The notes beneath the pieces were generated by a model that searched no databases, was not told where the DNA came from, and saw nothing but the letters and a program-made list of their open reading frames with translations. Shown piece by piece: positions 26,017-37,262 of a stretch of DNA of 63,165 nt. The translations under genes and the position numbers were made by a program. The stretch comes from Cyanobacteria bacterium SW_9_44_58. GTDB lineage: Bacteria; Cyanobacteriota; Cyanobacteriia; Cyanobacteriales; Rubidibacteraceae. Position 1 is the first letter of the stretch. Each line of letters opens with the position of its first letter. Where the stretch lies: positions 1-63,165 of the forward strand of contig PXPI01000009.1 in the NCBI GenBank assembly GCA_003021905.1, read 5' to 3'.

Positions 26017-27882
26017 CTATTGCGTTTGACGCACATACTGCAAAATGCCATCGGCGATCGCGTCTCCCATCCGTTTGCGGAAATCAGGACTGGCTAAACG
26101 GGGGGCATCCTTATTGCCGGTAACAAACCCCACTTCCACTAAAACCGCTGGCATGGCAGAATTGCGCAACACATAGAAATTAGCCTTTTTAACCCCGCGA
26201 TCGTTCATATTAATTTTGCTGATAATACTGCGTTGAATGGCTTGGGCTAACCCCCGACCGCTAGAATAGTAGAAGGTTTCGGTGCCATTGACATCTTGGC
26301 GCCTCATGCTAATGGCATTGGCATGAACGCTAATAAAGAAATCCGCATCGGCTCGGTTTGCCATTTCTGCCCGTCCTTCCAAGCTAACAAAGCGATCGCG
26401 CCGCCGGGTCATCTTGACGCTTATGCCATTGCTTTCTAGAGTTTGACGAACATGATCGGAAATTGGCAACACCACATCTTTTTCTTTTAAACCGCCAATG
26501 CCGATGGCACCGGGATCTTTTCCGCCATGTCCCGGATCCAGCATCACCAACAAATCCTCTTGGTCATTATTCCCCTGAGGAGCTGTTGGCGATGAGGATT
26601 GGGAAACGCCAGTATCCACCTTGGGCACGCGAATGGTTTGCGCTTCTCGCTGCCCTTGCCTGACAAAATTGGAAACATTATTGCGGGAGGTGGATTGCGA
26701 GTTGCGCAGTGTCACAGCTAAGGTATTTTTATTGGGCCGATTGACGCGATCGAGAATACTGACCCCACCAGCAGACTGAATCTGGACAATTACCGTTTCC
26801 TCATCGGATTGACGCACGCGAATTTGGGAAACGGGACTATTTTGGGTCAATTCAGGCCCCTGTACCGGTTCCGCTAACTTGGCGTTGGGAATTTTCATTT
26901 CATAAACCCCACTAACGGGATCCCAATTCCCAGTCCCCCTGAGAGGTTGATTCCCCCGTACCATTAACTGATTGTCCACTAACTCCACGGCTTGCACCAG
27001 CGTTGGCTGAGACTGATTGGCAATTTGCTGCAATCCTTGGGGAATAGGCGGCGTGGGAAGATTCTTTCGCACTGTTGCCATTCCAGTTTCAGGCAAGAGC
27101 ACAATGCCTCCATCTTTCCAACTCGTGGGCAATGCTTCCCAATTGGGGCTGGCTTCATTGACATGAAGGGTAACTTGCGGCGGAGCATTATTGCCCCTCG
27201 GTTGAAACTCAGCATAACTAATGCCATACTTGCCTACCGGCAACCTAGCTGGGAAATTGGAAGGCAATTTTGCCCCTGGTAAGCGAAAGGAAATCTGTTT
27301 TTTATCGTCACTGCGCCCCACCTCAATGTCTTTTTGCGGGGAACGGGCTAAGCGCAACAACAAGCCGCTGGCAGTCACTTGGAAGTCCGGATGACTCTGT
27401 TGACTCAAAGCGCTGGTTTGAGAACCCGAGGAATTGCTCGGAGAAGCATTGTTTTGCTTGTTTCCCAACCTCTGTTCCGGAAGATTGTTCTGCCATTGGG
27501 GAGAGGGCAACGCCACCGACCATCGCTTGGCAGTGGTTCGACGGATTTTTACTTGGTCCGGGTTGACCGTATATCCCGGTGCCAGTTCCACCACTAGGCG
27601 AGTGGTTGTTTCTTTAAACTGACCCACCCGCACTTCCTTAATGCGACCTCCCACCGGTTGGTTGACTAAGGATTGGCCCAGCACAGTCCCAGGCAAGTCA
27701 ATTACGACTCGGGTGGGATTAAAAATTAATTGCGCTTTTGGTTGTACGGTTTCCTCCGTTTGAAACACCAGGCGATTGTTGGTTTCGTTAAATCGCCAAA
27801 AGGCGAGCTTTCCTGCTTGGGCAGGGGCAGCTGTTAGTGCAGTCGCTACTAGAGAACTGATTAATAACGAGGCTCGTTTCAC
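26017..27882 (-). CDS. N-acetylmuramoyl-L-alanine amidase, AMIN + Amidase_3
   Basis: A signal peptide (ISSLVATALTAAPAQAGK) leads into AMIN-type beta domains (repeated IDLPG-like strands over residues 30-400) and a Ser/Gln/Asn-rich linker. The C-terminal zinc amidase domain follows: VMLDPGHGGKDPGA, EKDVVLPIS, GRAEMANRADADFFISVHANA, and VLVEVGFVTG. The zinc ligands are His in DPGHGG, Glu in LKEKD and His in SVHAN. AmiC-type enzymes cut peptide stems from glycan during septal splitting. In filamentous cyanobacteria AmiC also drills septal pores. Length is typical at 621 residues. Confidence 0.92.
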   Translation of the reverse strand: MKRASLLISSLVATALTAAPAQAGKLAFWRFNETNNRLVFQTEETVQPKAQLIFNPTRVVIDLPGTVLGQSLVNQPVGGRIKEVRVGQFKETTTRLVVELAPGYTVNPDQVKIRRTTAKRWSVALPSPQWQNNLPEQRLGNKQNNASPSNSSGSQTSALSQQSHPDFQVTASGLLLRLARSPQKDIEVGRSDDKKQISFRLPGAKLPSNFPARLPVGKYGISYAEFQPRGNNAPPQVTLHVNEASPNWEALPTSWKDGGIVLLPETGMATVRKNLPTPPIPQGLQQIANQSQPTLVQAVELVDNQLMVRGNQPLRGTGNWDPVSGVYEMKIPNAKLAEPVQGPELTQNSPVSQIRVRQSDEETVIVQIQSAGGVSILDRVNRPNKNTLAVTLRNSQSTSRNNVSNFVRQGQREAQTIRVPKVDTGVSQSSSPTAPQGNNDQEDLLVMLDPGHGGKDPGAIGIGGLKEKDVVLPISDHVRQTLESNGISVKMTRRRDRFVSLEGRAEMANRADADFFISVHANAISMRRQDVNGTETFYYSSGRGLAQAIQRSIISKINMNDRGVKKANFYVLRNSAMPAVLVEVGFVTGNKDAPRLASPDFRKRMGDAIADGILQYVRQTQ

Positions 27883-27993
27883 AAGTCCTACTCCTCACAC
27901 GCACATTTGCGTTCTAAATCATTATTGGGAACATAGCATAACCGTAGCAATTTTGAGATTAGTTTATCTGAATTTGACAGGTTGACTCTCATT

Positions 27994-29400
27994 TTAGGTT
28001 CCTTCTTGTTCAGACGTTTCCGTTTCCGATGCTTCCGGGAACACAACTCGTAAAAAGGGAGGGGCAAGGAAAGTCGTTAGAATCACCATGACAATAATGG
28101 CAGCTTCTGTGGCGGGAGAAAGGGCGCCGCTGGCTGAACCAACGCCAGCAAAAACCAATCCCACTTCGCCGCGGGGAACCAGTCCCACACCAATGGCCAG
28201 TTTATTAATATCGGGACGCCCAAAAATGGTAAATCCTGCTATGGTTTTGCCAATAATGGCCACAACAATGAGGAATGCCGCTAAAATCAAGCCTTCCCGG
28301 TTACTGGGAACTGCCGGATTTAAGACGCCCAAATCCGTTCTAGCGCCCACACAGACAAAGAAAACAGGAACCACCAGATCTGCGACTGGTGCCACTTGTT
28401 CTTCCAGTTCTTTGCGTTTGTCAGTTTCCGCTAACACTAAGCCGGCAGCAAAGGCACCTAAAATCGCTTCCAACTCAATGGCCGTGGCAATATAAGCCAA
28501 GGTAAAGGCAAATACCAAAGCCGTTAACAATAACTGTCCTCGGGTATTCATTTGCTTCACCATGCCTATTAAAAACGGACTTAGAAACCGTCCAATTAAA
28601 ATGGTTCCCACCAAGAAAGCAGCAGCACTTATCACTAAATAAAGAATATTGCCGACTTCAATGTTGCCGGTTTTAATGAGACTGGCGACAACCGCTAAGA
28701 TAATAATTCCCAATACATCATCAATCACTGCTGCGCCAATAATGATTTGTCCTTCTTGGGAATTTAAGCGTCCTAATTCTGCTAAAACTTTTGCCGTAAT
28801 GCCAATACTGGTTGCTGTTAGCGCAGCGCCTGCAAAGATGGCGGGAACCGCAGGAACGCCAAATAGATAATATAAACCGCCAGTTCCTGCCACAAAGGGC
28901 GCTACTACCCCTGTAATGGCAACGGCTGCCGCTTGCGGGCCCACGCGCAATAATTCTTTGAGGTCGGATTCTAAACCAATCTCAAAGAGTAAAATTACCA
29001 CCCCCAATTCCGAGAGGACGATAATCACTTCGCTTTGGGCTTCAAAGACGGCTTGGGCAGCCTCGGGCTGGAGATCAGTGGTTCGTTCTAAAAAAGCAAT
29101 AATCAGGGAGTCTTCTGCTGTAGCGCCAGTTTGAGGAAAAACCAGCACGCCCAAGACGGAAACGCCAATAATCACGCCGCCGACTAATTCTCCTAAAACC
29201 GGGGGCAAGTTAATGCGAGAACAAAGTTCTCCCCCAATTTTGCTGGCAATATAAATTGCAACTAAACTGAGTAACACACTAGCGAGGACAAGGGCGTTCT
29301 CTGGTTCTTGCGCTATTTTTTCTTCTGCTATTGCAAGCAATGAGAAAGGGCTAAAATTAATCATCGCTACAGGAAAATCATTTAATTGAGCAACAATCAT
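27994..29400 (-). CDS. Cation:proton antiporter (CPA2 family, NapA/KefB type)
   Basis: The 468-residue protein has about 12 hydrophobic spans, with conserved CPA2 segments: PPVLGELVGGVIIGVSVLG, LSELGVVILLFEIGLESDL, ATSIGITAKVLAELG, GAAVIDDVLGIIILA and VPRGEVGLVFAGVG. The AVIDD motif carries the ion-binding aspartates. It probably exchanges Na+ or K+ for protons, which fits pH or salt homeostasis. A second Met 12 codons in (MINFSPFSLLAIAEE) is a possible alternative start. No regulatory nucleotide-binding domain is present. It is a single gene, oriented with the surrounding minus-strand genes. Confidence 0.88.
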   Translation of the reverse strand: MIVAQLNDFPVAMINFSPFSLLAIAEEKIAQEPENALVLASVLLSLVAIYIASKIGGELCSRINLPPVLGELVGGVIIGVSVLGVLVFPQTGATAEDSLIIAFLERTTDLQPEAAQAVFEAQSEVIIVLSELGVVILLFEIGLESDLKELLRVGPQAAAVAITGVVAPFVAGTGGLYYLFGVPAVPAIFAGAALTATSIGITAKVLAELGRLNSQEGQIIIGAAVIDDVLGIIILAVVASLIKTGNIEVGNILYLVISAAAFLVGTILIGRFLSPFLIGMVKQMNTRGQLLLTALVFAFTLAYIATAIELEAILGAFAAGLVLAETDKRKELEEQVAPVADLVVPVFFVCVGARTDLGVLNPAVPSNREGLILAAFLIVVAIIGKTIAGFTIFGRPDINKLAIGVGLVPRGEVGLVFAGVGSASGALSPATEAAIIVMVILTTFLAPPFLRVVFPEASETETSEQEGT

Positions 29401-29479
29401 GCTGTCTTGATTTACAAAATTTCTTTCTAATTAACGATACAACAATCCTGCCAATGAGGATATCAGTTTCATTTATGTT

Positions 29480-30445
<966 letters not shown>

Positions 30446-30486
30446 TCAAAAATAACTCCCCACCAAGAGGGTGAGGAGAGAGCGGT

Positions 30487-31563
30487 TTAATAAGATATAG
30501 AACCCACATTTTGACGGATATAGGCATTATCTGGCAGGCGTTCTCCTTCTGTTTCAGGGGGAGTAATTCCCAGGGCTTCCAAGTCGGCATCTACCATTAA
30601 TTTCACCAGTTGTTCAAAATTCACCGAGGGTTCCCAATTCAGTTTTTGCTTAGTCGCTGTGGGATCACCAATTAACAAATCAACTTCGGTGGGGCGCAAA
30701 TATCGTTCATCGAACCGCACATAATCTTGCCAGTTTAGGTTGACATAGCCAAAGGCCAATTCTAGAAATTCGCGCACCGAATGCGTTTCCCCGGTTGCCA
30801 CTAAGTAATCGTCAGGTTGCTCTTGTTGTAACATGAGCCACATTGCTTTAACATAGTCTTTGGCATATCCCCAGTCCCGTTTGGCATCAAGATTCCCCAT
30901 GTAGAGACATTTTTGTTGCCCGGCAATAATACGCGCGATCGCGCGGGTGATTTTCCGAGTGACAAACGTTTCCCCCCGCCGCGGCGATTCATGGTTAAAT
31001 AAAATTCCATTGCAAGCAAATAAGTTATATGACTCGCGATAGTTGACAGTTTGCCAATGGGAATACACTTTCGCGCAAGCATAAGGGCTGCGGGGATAAA
31101 ATGGTGTTGTTTCTTTCTGGGGAATCTCTTGCACTTTCCCAAACATTTCCGAGGAACCGGCCTGATAAAACTTGACCTCAATCCCAGTCCGATTTTGATA
31201 ATCGCGGATTGCTTCTAACAGGCGCAAAGTTCCCATAGCTACCGTATCTACTGTATATTCCGGGGCATCGAAACTAACCCGAACATGGGACTGTGCCCCT
31301 AAATTATAGATTTCCACGGGCTTGACTGCTTCTAAAATGCGCCTTAGGGTCGTGCCATCGGTTAAATCCCCATAATGCAGAAATAATCTGGCATCTTCTT
31401 GGTGAAAATCCACATAAATATGATCAATGCGATCGGTATTAAACGTGGACGTTCGACGGATTAGCCCATGAACTTCATAGCCTTTTTCTAATAGCAGTTC
31501 ACTCAAGTAAGAGCCATCTTGACCGGTAATCCCGGTAATTAATGCAACTTTTCTATTGGTCAT
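30487..31563 (-). CDS. gmd: GDP-mannose 4,6-dehydratase
   Basis: Gmd converts GDP-mannose to GDP-4-keto-6-deoxy-mannose. Hallmarks are [48 protein letters not shown], the catalytic YxxxK in [11 protein letters not shown], and [19 protein letters not shown]. Length (358 residues) is typical. It lies between the exopolysaccharide sugar transferase gene upstream and fcl downstream, all on the minus strand, so fucose (or a related deoxy-sugar) probably enters an exported polysaccharide. Confidence 0.95.
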   Translation of the reverse strand: MTNRKVALITGITGQDGSYLSELLLEKGYEVHGLIRRTSTFNTDRIDHIYVDFHQEDARLFLHYGDLTDGTTLRRILEAVKPVEIYNLGAQSHVRVSFDAPEYTVDTVAMGTLRLLEAIRDYQNRTGIEVKFYQAGSSEMFGKVQEIPQKETTPFYPRSPYACAKVYSHWQTVNYRESYNLFACNGILFNHESPRRGETFVTRKITRAIARIIAGQQKCLYMGNLDAKRDWGYAKDYVKAMWLMLQQEQPDDYLVATGETHSVREFLELAFGYVNLNWQDYVRFDERYLRPTEVDLLIGDPTATKQKLNWEPSVNFEQLVKLMVDADLEALGITPPETEGERLPDNAYIRQNVGSISY

Positions 31564-31681
31564 GTCAGTTCGTTCATCCTGTGATTTTTCAAATAGAAAC
31601 CCCCCTTCCCTTCCTCAGCGGGGATTTCAGTGAAATTACTGGTCAAACTTTAACAAAATGCCGCCCCTGCTAAAGTATTGC

Positions 31682-32413
31682 CTAATACCCGCCATTGTCT
31701 TGAGGTAAAAGAATCACCCCGATCGTTTTAATAATGACCCAAAAATCGAGCAGACAGTTCCGAAAATTAACATAATAGACATCCATATTAACCCGTCTTT
31801 CATAAGGAATGTCGTTGCGTCCTGAAACTTGCCATAATCCCGTAATTCCCGGTCGAATGGTCAGAACTTTATCAATATGGCGGCCATACTTATATAACTC
31901 TTCTGGGACTAACGGACGCGGCCCCACCACACTCATATGTCCTTTCAAAACGTTCCAAAACTGAGGAAATTCATCGAGACTGGTATAACGTAAAAATTTC
32001 CCTATGGGGGTTACCCGCGGATCATCTTTCAGTTTAAAATTCTCCTCATATTCTTTCCGCAATTCCGGATGTTTTAACATTAAACGCTCCATCACCGCAT
32101 CAGCATTTTTGACCATGGTTCGAAATTTAATGCAACGGAAAGGTTTGTAATTTTTGCCAATTCGTTCTTGAATATAGAACACAGGACCCGGCGAACTCAC
32201 TTTAATCAAAACGGCTAATAATAAATAAAGCGGAGAGCAGAGTATTAAAACCGCCAGCGAGAAGACAATATCAAATAATCGTTTGAGACATTCTCCATCT
32301 TGAGCGGCCAGAGCAATCGTTTTGTCTTTTTTTTGAGTGACAAATGGGTCAACGCGACGTTTAATTGCACCTCGTAAAACCTTAACGGAGATAAGTTGGC
32401 TTTGAGCAGTCAT
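31682..32413 (-). CDS. Polyprenyl-phosphate sugar transferase (initiating exopolysaccharide)
   Basis: This short bacterial sugar transferase transfers a hexose-1-phosphate to undecaprenyl phosphate to start polysaccharide synthesis. It has one membrane hairpin, FDIVFSLAVLILCSPLYLLLAVLI, and the catalytic domain with FYIQERIGKNYKPFRCIKFRTM, TSLDEFPQFWNVLKGHMSVVGPRPL and GITGLWQVSGR. It lacks the N-terminal multi-span domain of WcaJ/WbaP enzymes. The following gmd and fcl supply sugar nucleotides; glycosyltransferases for further steps are not in the window. Confidence 0.92.
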   Translation of the reverse strand: MTAQSQLISVKVLRGAIKRRVDPFVTQKKDKTIALAAQDGECLKRLFDIVFSLAVLILCSPLYLLLAVLIKVSSPGPVFYIQERIGKNYKPFRCIKFRTMVKNADAVMERLMLKHPELRKEYEENFKLKDDPRVTPIGKFLRYTSLDEFPQFWNVLKGHMSVVGPRPLVPEELYKYGRHIDKVLTIRPGITGLWQVSGRNDIPYERRVNMDVYYVNFRNCLLDFWVIIKTIGVILLPQDNGGY

Positions 32414-33019
32414 CTTATTCTTTTCACTTCACTTCACACCACACACACCCCATCATAAAGCCACAAGCTGAAACAAGCGAACTTATTGATGGTGATAAAT
32501 ATTTACTCTATTGTTTCACAATCGTTAATAATAAGAGTAGGTGTCTTGATTGTATCGAATCAATACCTGGCGATAGTACGTTGAAAAAGCAGCAAGCAGG
32601 TAAAAAAAGGTCGGAATTGAACGGCAAGCGCGACAGTCTGCAATTTCCACCAAGGTACAACTTAGCAAAAATCAATATAATCGCATTTTTATCTAGAAAC
32701 GTTTTATTAACATATTTATTTTTTTATTTCAACTTTTGTGATCTGCGACCAGGAATGAGCTTAATTAAAATTTATGCGTTCCGTTTGGTTTGTCAATCCC
32801 CAGGTAGGGGATATTGCAAGACGATTTTCCGGCGTTTTAGGTTGTTTTTTTTAACTTTAAATAACCCCCCCCATTATCTAAAGTTCTTTTATCAACAATA
32901 ATCATATCAGACAAACCCTGTTTCCTGAAAGTCCCATCAATGCGTTACTGATTAAAAATTGTAAAGCTTTAGGCATCCTACTTAAATTCTGGGAACTTCA
33001 AAAAAGAATGATGAATGAA
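32414..33019. other. AT-rich spacer of 606 bp without a supported gene
   Basis: The spacer between the sugar transferase promoter and the cobN end is AT-rich with a C8 run near 32866. One plus-strand frame of about 100 codons from 32581 is dominated by low-complexity Phe and Leu and has no ribosome site, so I do not call it. Another short frame (32903-33050) reads TLFPESPINALLIKNCKAL and runs into the cobN end; it may be a gene fragment but is unrecognised. Confidence 0.45.
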
Positions 33020-36000
33020 TTAGGAATGCTGCATCGTTTCCTCTAAAACGCCTTCTGCTTGATGAACAATGTCTCTTAATTGTTCCAAAGTTTTGGTAGG
33101 CGCATTTTGCCACATGCCTCGCTGATGGGCTTCTAATAAGCGTTCTGCAATATCGCGCATGGCCCAAGGATTTTTGTCTTCTAAAAAACGCTGAACCGTT
33201 TCATCTAATAAATAAGCGTTGGCTACCCCTTCGTACATATAATCTTGGACGCATTGGGCAGTGGCATCATAAGCAAACAGATAATCCACGGTTGCTGAAA
33301 TTTCAAAGGCGCCTTTATATCCATGACGCATGACCCCGGCTAACCATTTGGGGTTAACGACGCGAGAGCGATATACCCGAGTAATTTCTTCGCTTAACTG
33401 TCTCACTTTGGGATTTTCCATCACCGAATTATCCCCGAAATAGGTTTGGGGATTTTTTCCGGCAACGGAACGAATGGCGGCGGTTAATCCCCCTTGAAAT
33501 TGGTAATAATCATCAGAGTCTAATAAATCATGTTCTCGGTTGTCTTGATTGTGAAGCACCACTTGTAAATTTTCTAGACGTTTGCTGAACGCTTCCGGGG
33601 CAGCTTTCCCGATGCCTTTCTCCGTATAGGCATAACTGCTCCAATTGATATAAGCCTGGGCTAAATCTTCATCGCTTTGCCAATTTTGCGATTCAATTAA
33701 ACCTTGCAATCCCGCCCCATAGGCACCGGGTTTCGACCCAAAAATCCGGTAGCGCGATCGCGCCTTGGCTTCCGCTTCGGTTAAGCCTTGTTGCTGCCAA
33801 TAGGCCGTTTCTTGTGCCGCTTGGCTTGCTAAGGGATTATCTTCGGGACGCTCGTCTAAGTTGGAAACGGCTTCTACCGCTTGATTAAATAACGTCAGCA
33901 AATTGGGAAAGCCATCTCGGAAAAAGCCGGAGATGCGTAAAGTGACATCAACCCGAGGCCGTTGTAAAACCGAGAGAGGAAGAATTTCAAAATCAACCAC
34001 CCGACGCGACAGGCCGTCCCAAACCGGTTGAACCCCCAATAAGGCCAAGGCTTGGGCAATATCATCCCCGCCGGTGCGCATGGTAGCGGTTCCCCAAACA
34101 GAAATGGCCAGGGATTGGGGATATTCTCCGTTGTCTTGGGTATACCGTTCGATGAGATTTTCCGCTGCTTTTCGTCCCACATCCCAAGCGGTTTCTGTGG
34201 GAATGCCTCGGATATCAACTGAGTAAAAATTCCGTCCCGTGGGTAAAACATCGGGGCGTCCTCGGGTTGGGGCACCGGAGGCACCGGGGGGAAGATAATT
34301 CCCGTTGAGTCCTTGCAATAGATGATCGATTTCTTGATGGGTGAGTTGGAGTTTGGGAAGAAGATAATGTTTAATCCAACTCAGTTCATTTTGGATCAGA
34401 GAAGGGAGAGAGGCAAATGGTTGGTTATTTAAAATATGCTCGGCAATGAGTTCAGCCGCATACTCTTCAATGGCGGCAATGGCATCTCCAACAATGCGAG
34501 CGTTTGATAAGTTTTGGGATAAGGTTTCCGGGAGAGAGGGATGGGTTTGCGCAAAAGAAACTGGTTGGTTGTAATCGCTAGTAAGGGGATCAAAATCAAA
34601 ATTATAGGATCGCGCGATCGCGCGGGTCATTCCCACATGATTTTGTCCCGGGGAACGAGCAATGGATAAAATTAAATCTCTCAGCTGTTTGTTTTGGGGA
34701 CATTGGCCGAAAATATGCAAGCCGTCTCGAATTTGGGCTTCTTTCAATTCACAGAGATAGCCATCGGCAACGGTTAAAAACTCATTGATGGCATTGCGGT
34801 CAAATGCTTCAAATCCTAAATCGCGATGCAGGTTTTCTTGGATGGCTAAATCGGCAATTTTATCGGCGATCAAAGGAAGGCGAGAGGGGTCTAAGGTTTG
34901 GGCTTCATAGTATTCATCAATTAATCCTTCCAGTTGTTGCAATGACCCATATAATTCCGCCCGCGTCAGCGGAGGGGTTAAATGATCTAAAATAATGCCG
35001 TGAGCGCGACGCTTGGCCTGCGATCCTTCCCCAGGATCGTTCACAATAAAGGGATAAAAATGCGGAATCGGGGCAAGGGCAATTTCGGGATAACAGGTAT
35101 TGCTGAGACTGATACTTTTCCCCGGCAGCCATTCTAAATTGCCGTGTTTCCCCACATGAACAATGGCTTGGGCTTGAAATTCCCGACGCAGCCAATAATA
35201 GAAAGCAAGATAATCCGGCGTCGGTTCTAAGTCGGGGGAATGGTAGTTTAAAGCGGGATCGACATCGTATCCTCGCGAGGGTTGGATGCCAATAAAAATA
35301 TTCCCGAATTGAATGCCGGGAATGGGAAAACGTTCGGTTTGAATGTCTCCCCAACGTTGGGTTATTTCCTGTTGCGTCTTCTCGGGAAGCGTTGCAAAAT
35401 AATCGTTATATTTGTCCTTAGACAGTTGCTGTCTCACCTGACGATACGATCGCGCTTCGGTATCGTTAGTTACCCCTTCGGTTAACCATTGCATTAACTC
35501 CTCGCTACTTTGGGGGAGAGAAGAAACCGTATAGCCTTGGGCTTGCAAAGCCTGTAGAATTTCCAAGCAACTGGCAGGAGTATCTAATCCCACGCCGTTG
35601 GCTAATCTGCCGTCTTTGTTGGGATAGTTGGCTAGAATTAAAGCAACTTTTTTTTGCGAGTTGGGCGTTTTTGCAAGACTAAGCCAATTTTGCGCTAAAT
35701 CGACCACAAATTGCGCGCGATCGCGCACCGGTTCATACCCCACCACATCGGTTTCCAATTGCTCATTCCACTGCTGGGAAAACTTGAAAGAAATGGCGCG
35801 AGTAATCACCCGGCCATCCACTTCCGGCAGAGCAACATTCATCGCCACATCCCGAGGGGTTAACCCTTGCATGCCAGTTTCCCATTGGTCTTTGGTTCCC
35901 CCGCTTAAAATGACTTGTAAAACCGGAACATTCAACTGTTGCCAAAAACTGCTTTGTTCCTCCTCCCCAAACTTGGCCAGAGAAAAACTCGTGGTGTTTA

Positions 36001-36766
36001 AAATTAAGTCAATATCGGAACAATAACTTAAAACATCGGCTTGCACTTCTTCTTGACTTAAGGCGGAAGCAAAGATGGGAACGGGAACAATTTTATTGCG
36101 GTTGGCAAGTTCTTCACATAGCAGATCAATCGGTGCGGTGTTGCCCGCTAAATAATGAGCCCGGTAAAACAGAATCGCAACGTTTCCCTGAGCGGTTTCC
36201 GGTTGGGGAACCGCCGAAGACTGATAATGCCCCACCCGAGGAACCGATTGCGCGCCAGGGGGCCGATAATTTCTACTGCACCCTAAATCCGCGACAAATT
36301 GCAAAGCATGACAGCAATTGGCCGCGCCTCCTTCACTAAAATATCGCCAGAGTTGGTTCACTGCTGACAGAGAAGCTGTGGAGTGGCTGATTAACGTGGG
36401 ATCAGCGCGATCGTCCTCTGGTAAGGTAAATAATAAAGCACCGTTTTCTTCGGCAGTTTCTTTGACTACTTCCAAGCCATAAGACCAATAGGCGCGTCCG
36501 CCCAACAACCGTAAAATAATAACCTTAGCCTCGCTTAAAACCCTTTCCGCATAAGTATCAATACTTAATTCCTGTTGAAGATTTAAAATATTGGCAACTC
36601 GTACGTCTGGAAAATCGGGAGGCAGTTGCGAAACCGCTGTTGCTAACATTTGGATATCGGTATCAGCAGCGGTTAAAACAACAATCGGCGCTGGTGTTTG
36701 TTCGATAAAAACAACGCCTTCGGTGTCAGGCGTCCAACCGCCGGGAGTAGCTACAATACGGTGCAT
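33020..36766 (-). CDS. cobN: Cobaltochelatase large subunit CobN
   Basis: The 1248-residue protein is the CobN/ChlH-type chelatase subunit that inserts Co2+ into hydrogenobyrinic acid diamide in aerobic cobalamin synthesis. Matching segments include LRLLGGRAYWSYG near the N-terminus, HVGKHGNLEWLPGKSISLS and PTGRNFYSVDIRGIPT in the middle, and RVVNPKWLAGVMRHGYKGAFEI near the C-terminus. CobN differs from ChlH in the YWSYGLE and LGCSRNY regions and in length (ChlH is about 1330). CobS and CobT subunits are not in the window. In cyanobacteria AAA subunits may be shared with magnesium chelatase, but this is inference. No B12 riboswitch was found upstream. Confidence 0.88.
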   Translation of the reverse strand: MHRIVATPGGWTPDTEGVVFIEQTPAPIVVLTAADTDIQMLATAVSQLPPDFPDVRVANILNLQQELSIDTYAERVLSEAKVIILRLLGGRAYWSYGLEVVKETAEENGALLFTLPEDDRADPTLISHSTASLSAVNQLWRYFSEGGAANCCHALQFVADLGCSRNYRPPGAQSVPRVGHYQSSAVPQPETAQGNVAILFYRAHYLAGNTAPIDLLCEELANRNKIVPVPIFASALSQEEVQADVLSYCSDIDLILNTTSFSLAKFGEEEQSSFWQQLNVPVLQVILSGGTKDQWETGMQGLTPRDVAMNVALPEVDGRVITRAISFKFSQQWNEQLETDVVGYEPVRDRAQFVVDLAQNWLSLAKTPNSQKKVALILANYPNKDGRLANGVGLDTPASCLEILQALQAQGYTVSSLPQSSEELMQWLTEGVTNDTEARSYRQVRQQLSKDKYNDYFATLPEKTQQEITQRWGDIQTERFPIPGIQFGNIFIGIQPSRGYDVDPALNYHSPDLEPTPDYLAFYYWLRREFQAQAIVHVGKHGNLEWLPGKSISLSNTCYPEIALAPIPHFYPFIVNDPGEGSQAKRRAHGIILDHLTPPLTRAELYGSLQQLEGLIDEYYEAQTLDPSRLPLIADKIADLAIQENLHRDLGFEAFDRNAINEFLTVADGYLCELKEAQIRDGLHIFGQCPQNKQLRDLILSIARSPGQNHVGMTRAIARSYNFDFDPLTSDYNQPVSFAQTHPSLPETLSQNLSNARIVGDAIAAIEEYAAELIAEHILNNQPFASLPSLIQNELSWIKHYLLPKLQLTHQEIDHLLQGLNGNYLPPGASGAPTRGRPDVLPTGRNFYSVDIRGIPTETAWDVGRKAAENLIERYTQDNGEYPQSLAISVWGTATMRTGGDDIAQALALLGVQPVWDGLSRRVVDFEILPLSVLQRPRVDVTLRISGFFRDGFPNLLTLFNQAVEAVSNLDERPEDNPLASQAAQETAYWQQQGLTEAEAKARSRYRIFGSKPGAYGAGLQGLIESQNWQSDEDLAQAYINWSSYAYTEKGIGKAAPEAFSKRLENLQVVLHNQDNREHDLLDSDDYYQFQGGLTAAIRSVAGKNPQTYFGDNSVMENPKVRQLSEEITRVYRSRVVNPKWLAGVMRHGYKGAFEISATVDYLFAYDATAQCVQDYMYEGVANAYLLDETVQRFLEDKNPWAMRDIAERLLEAHQRGMWQNAPTKTLEQLRDIVHQAEGVLEETMQHS

Positions 36767-36971
36767 AAACTGATGTTGCGTTTAAAGTTGCTCTGGTTAA
36801 TAAATCATAACATGATCCTTAGTCATGAGAGAACTTAGAACCGACACTTTGTTGATTTTTTCTAACATGAGTGGGAGGCAAAACGCTCTAACTAAAGATT
36901 AAAAAAGAAAAAGAACTAATGACTAGTTATTTTCGTAGCGATTCATAAAATTTGGATTAGGAGGAAGCATT

Positions 36972-37256
36972 ATGGCAAGACCCAACTCTAAAGGAGAAAT
37001 GGAAGAAAAATTAGCAGAAATGGGATCAAAAATTGATGAGTTGAAAGAACAAGCATCCCAAGCCAGTGAACAAAGAAAAGAAGAATTAGATTGGCAAATT
37101 AATCAAATTCAAGAGAAAAAGGAGGCGATGCAACAACGGCTCAATGAGTTGCAAGAAACGACAGGAGAAGCGTGGGAAGAAATTCAATCCGGTTTTCAAT
37201 CAGCTTGGGATGATTTAAATGATGCCTTTGAGAAAGCCAAAGATCAGTTTAAATAA
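36972..37256 (+). CDS. Small coiled-coil protein (94 residues)
   Basis: An excellent Shine-Dalgarno AGGAGG precedes ATG 36972. The protein is nearly all helix, rich in E, K and Q (MEEKLAEMGSKIDELKEQA, then QINQIQEKKEAMQQRLNELQ), and ends WEEIQSGFQSAWDDLNDAF. The heptad pattern predicts a coiled coil; the C-terminal half is amphipathic, as in apolipoprotein-like membrane-surface proteins. It lacks a signal peptide. The function is unknown. It converges with the TPR gene (6 bases between the stops). Confidence 0.75.
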   Translation: MARPNSKGEMEEKLAEMGSKIDELKEQASQASEQRKEELDWQINQIQEKKEAMQQRLNELQETTGEAWEEIQSGFQSAWDDLNDAFEKAKDQFK

Positions 37257-37262
37257 CAACGA

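Noticed and set aside
28088-28495. Plus-strand frame of 135 codons within the antiporter gene
   Set aside because: It is antisense to well-conserved transmembrane segments and is a shadow frame.
32581-32901. Plus-strand frame of 106 codons in the sugar transferase-cobN spacer
   Set aside because: It is low-complexity and Phe/Leu-rich, starts with TTG, lacks a ribosome site and shows no recognisable motif.
34917-35354. Minus-strand frame of 145 codons inside cobN
   Set aside because: It overlaps conserved CobN sequence in another frame; no start signal.
36767-36971. Possible cobalamin riboswitch upstream of cobN
   Set aside because: The B12 box and the expected paired core were not found on either strand.
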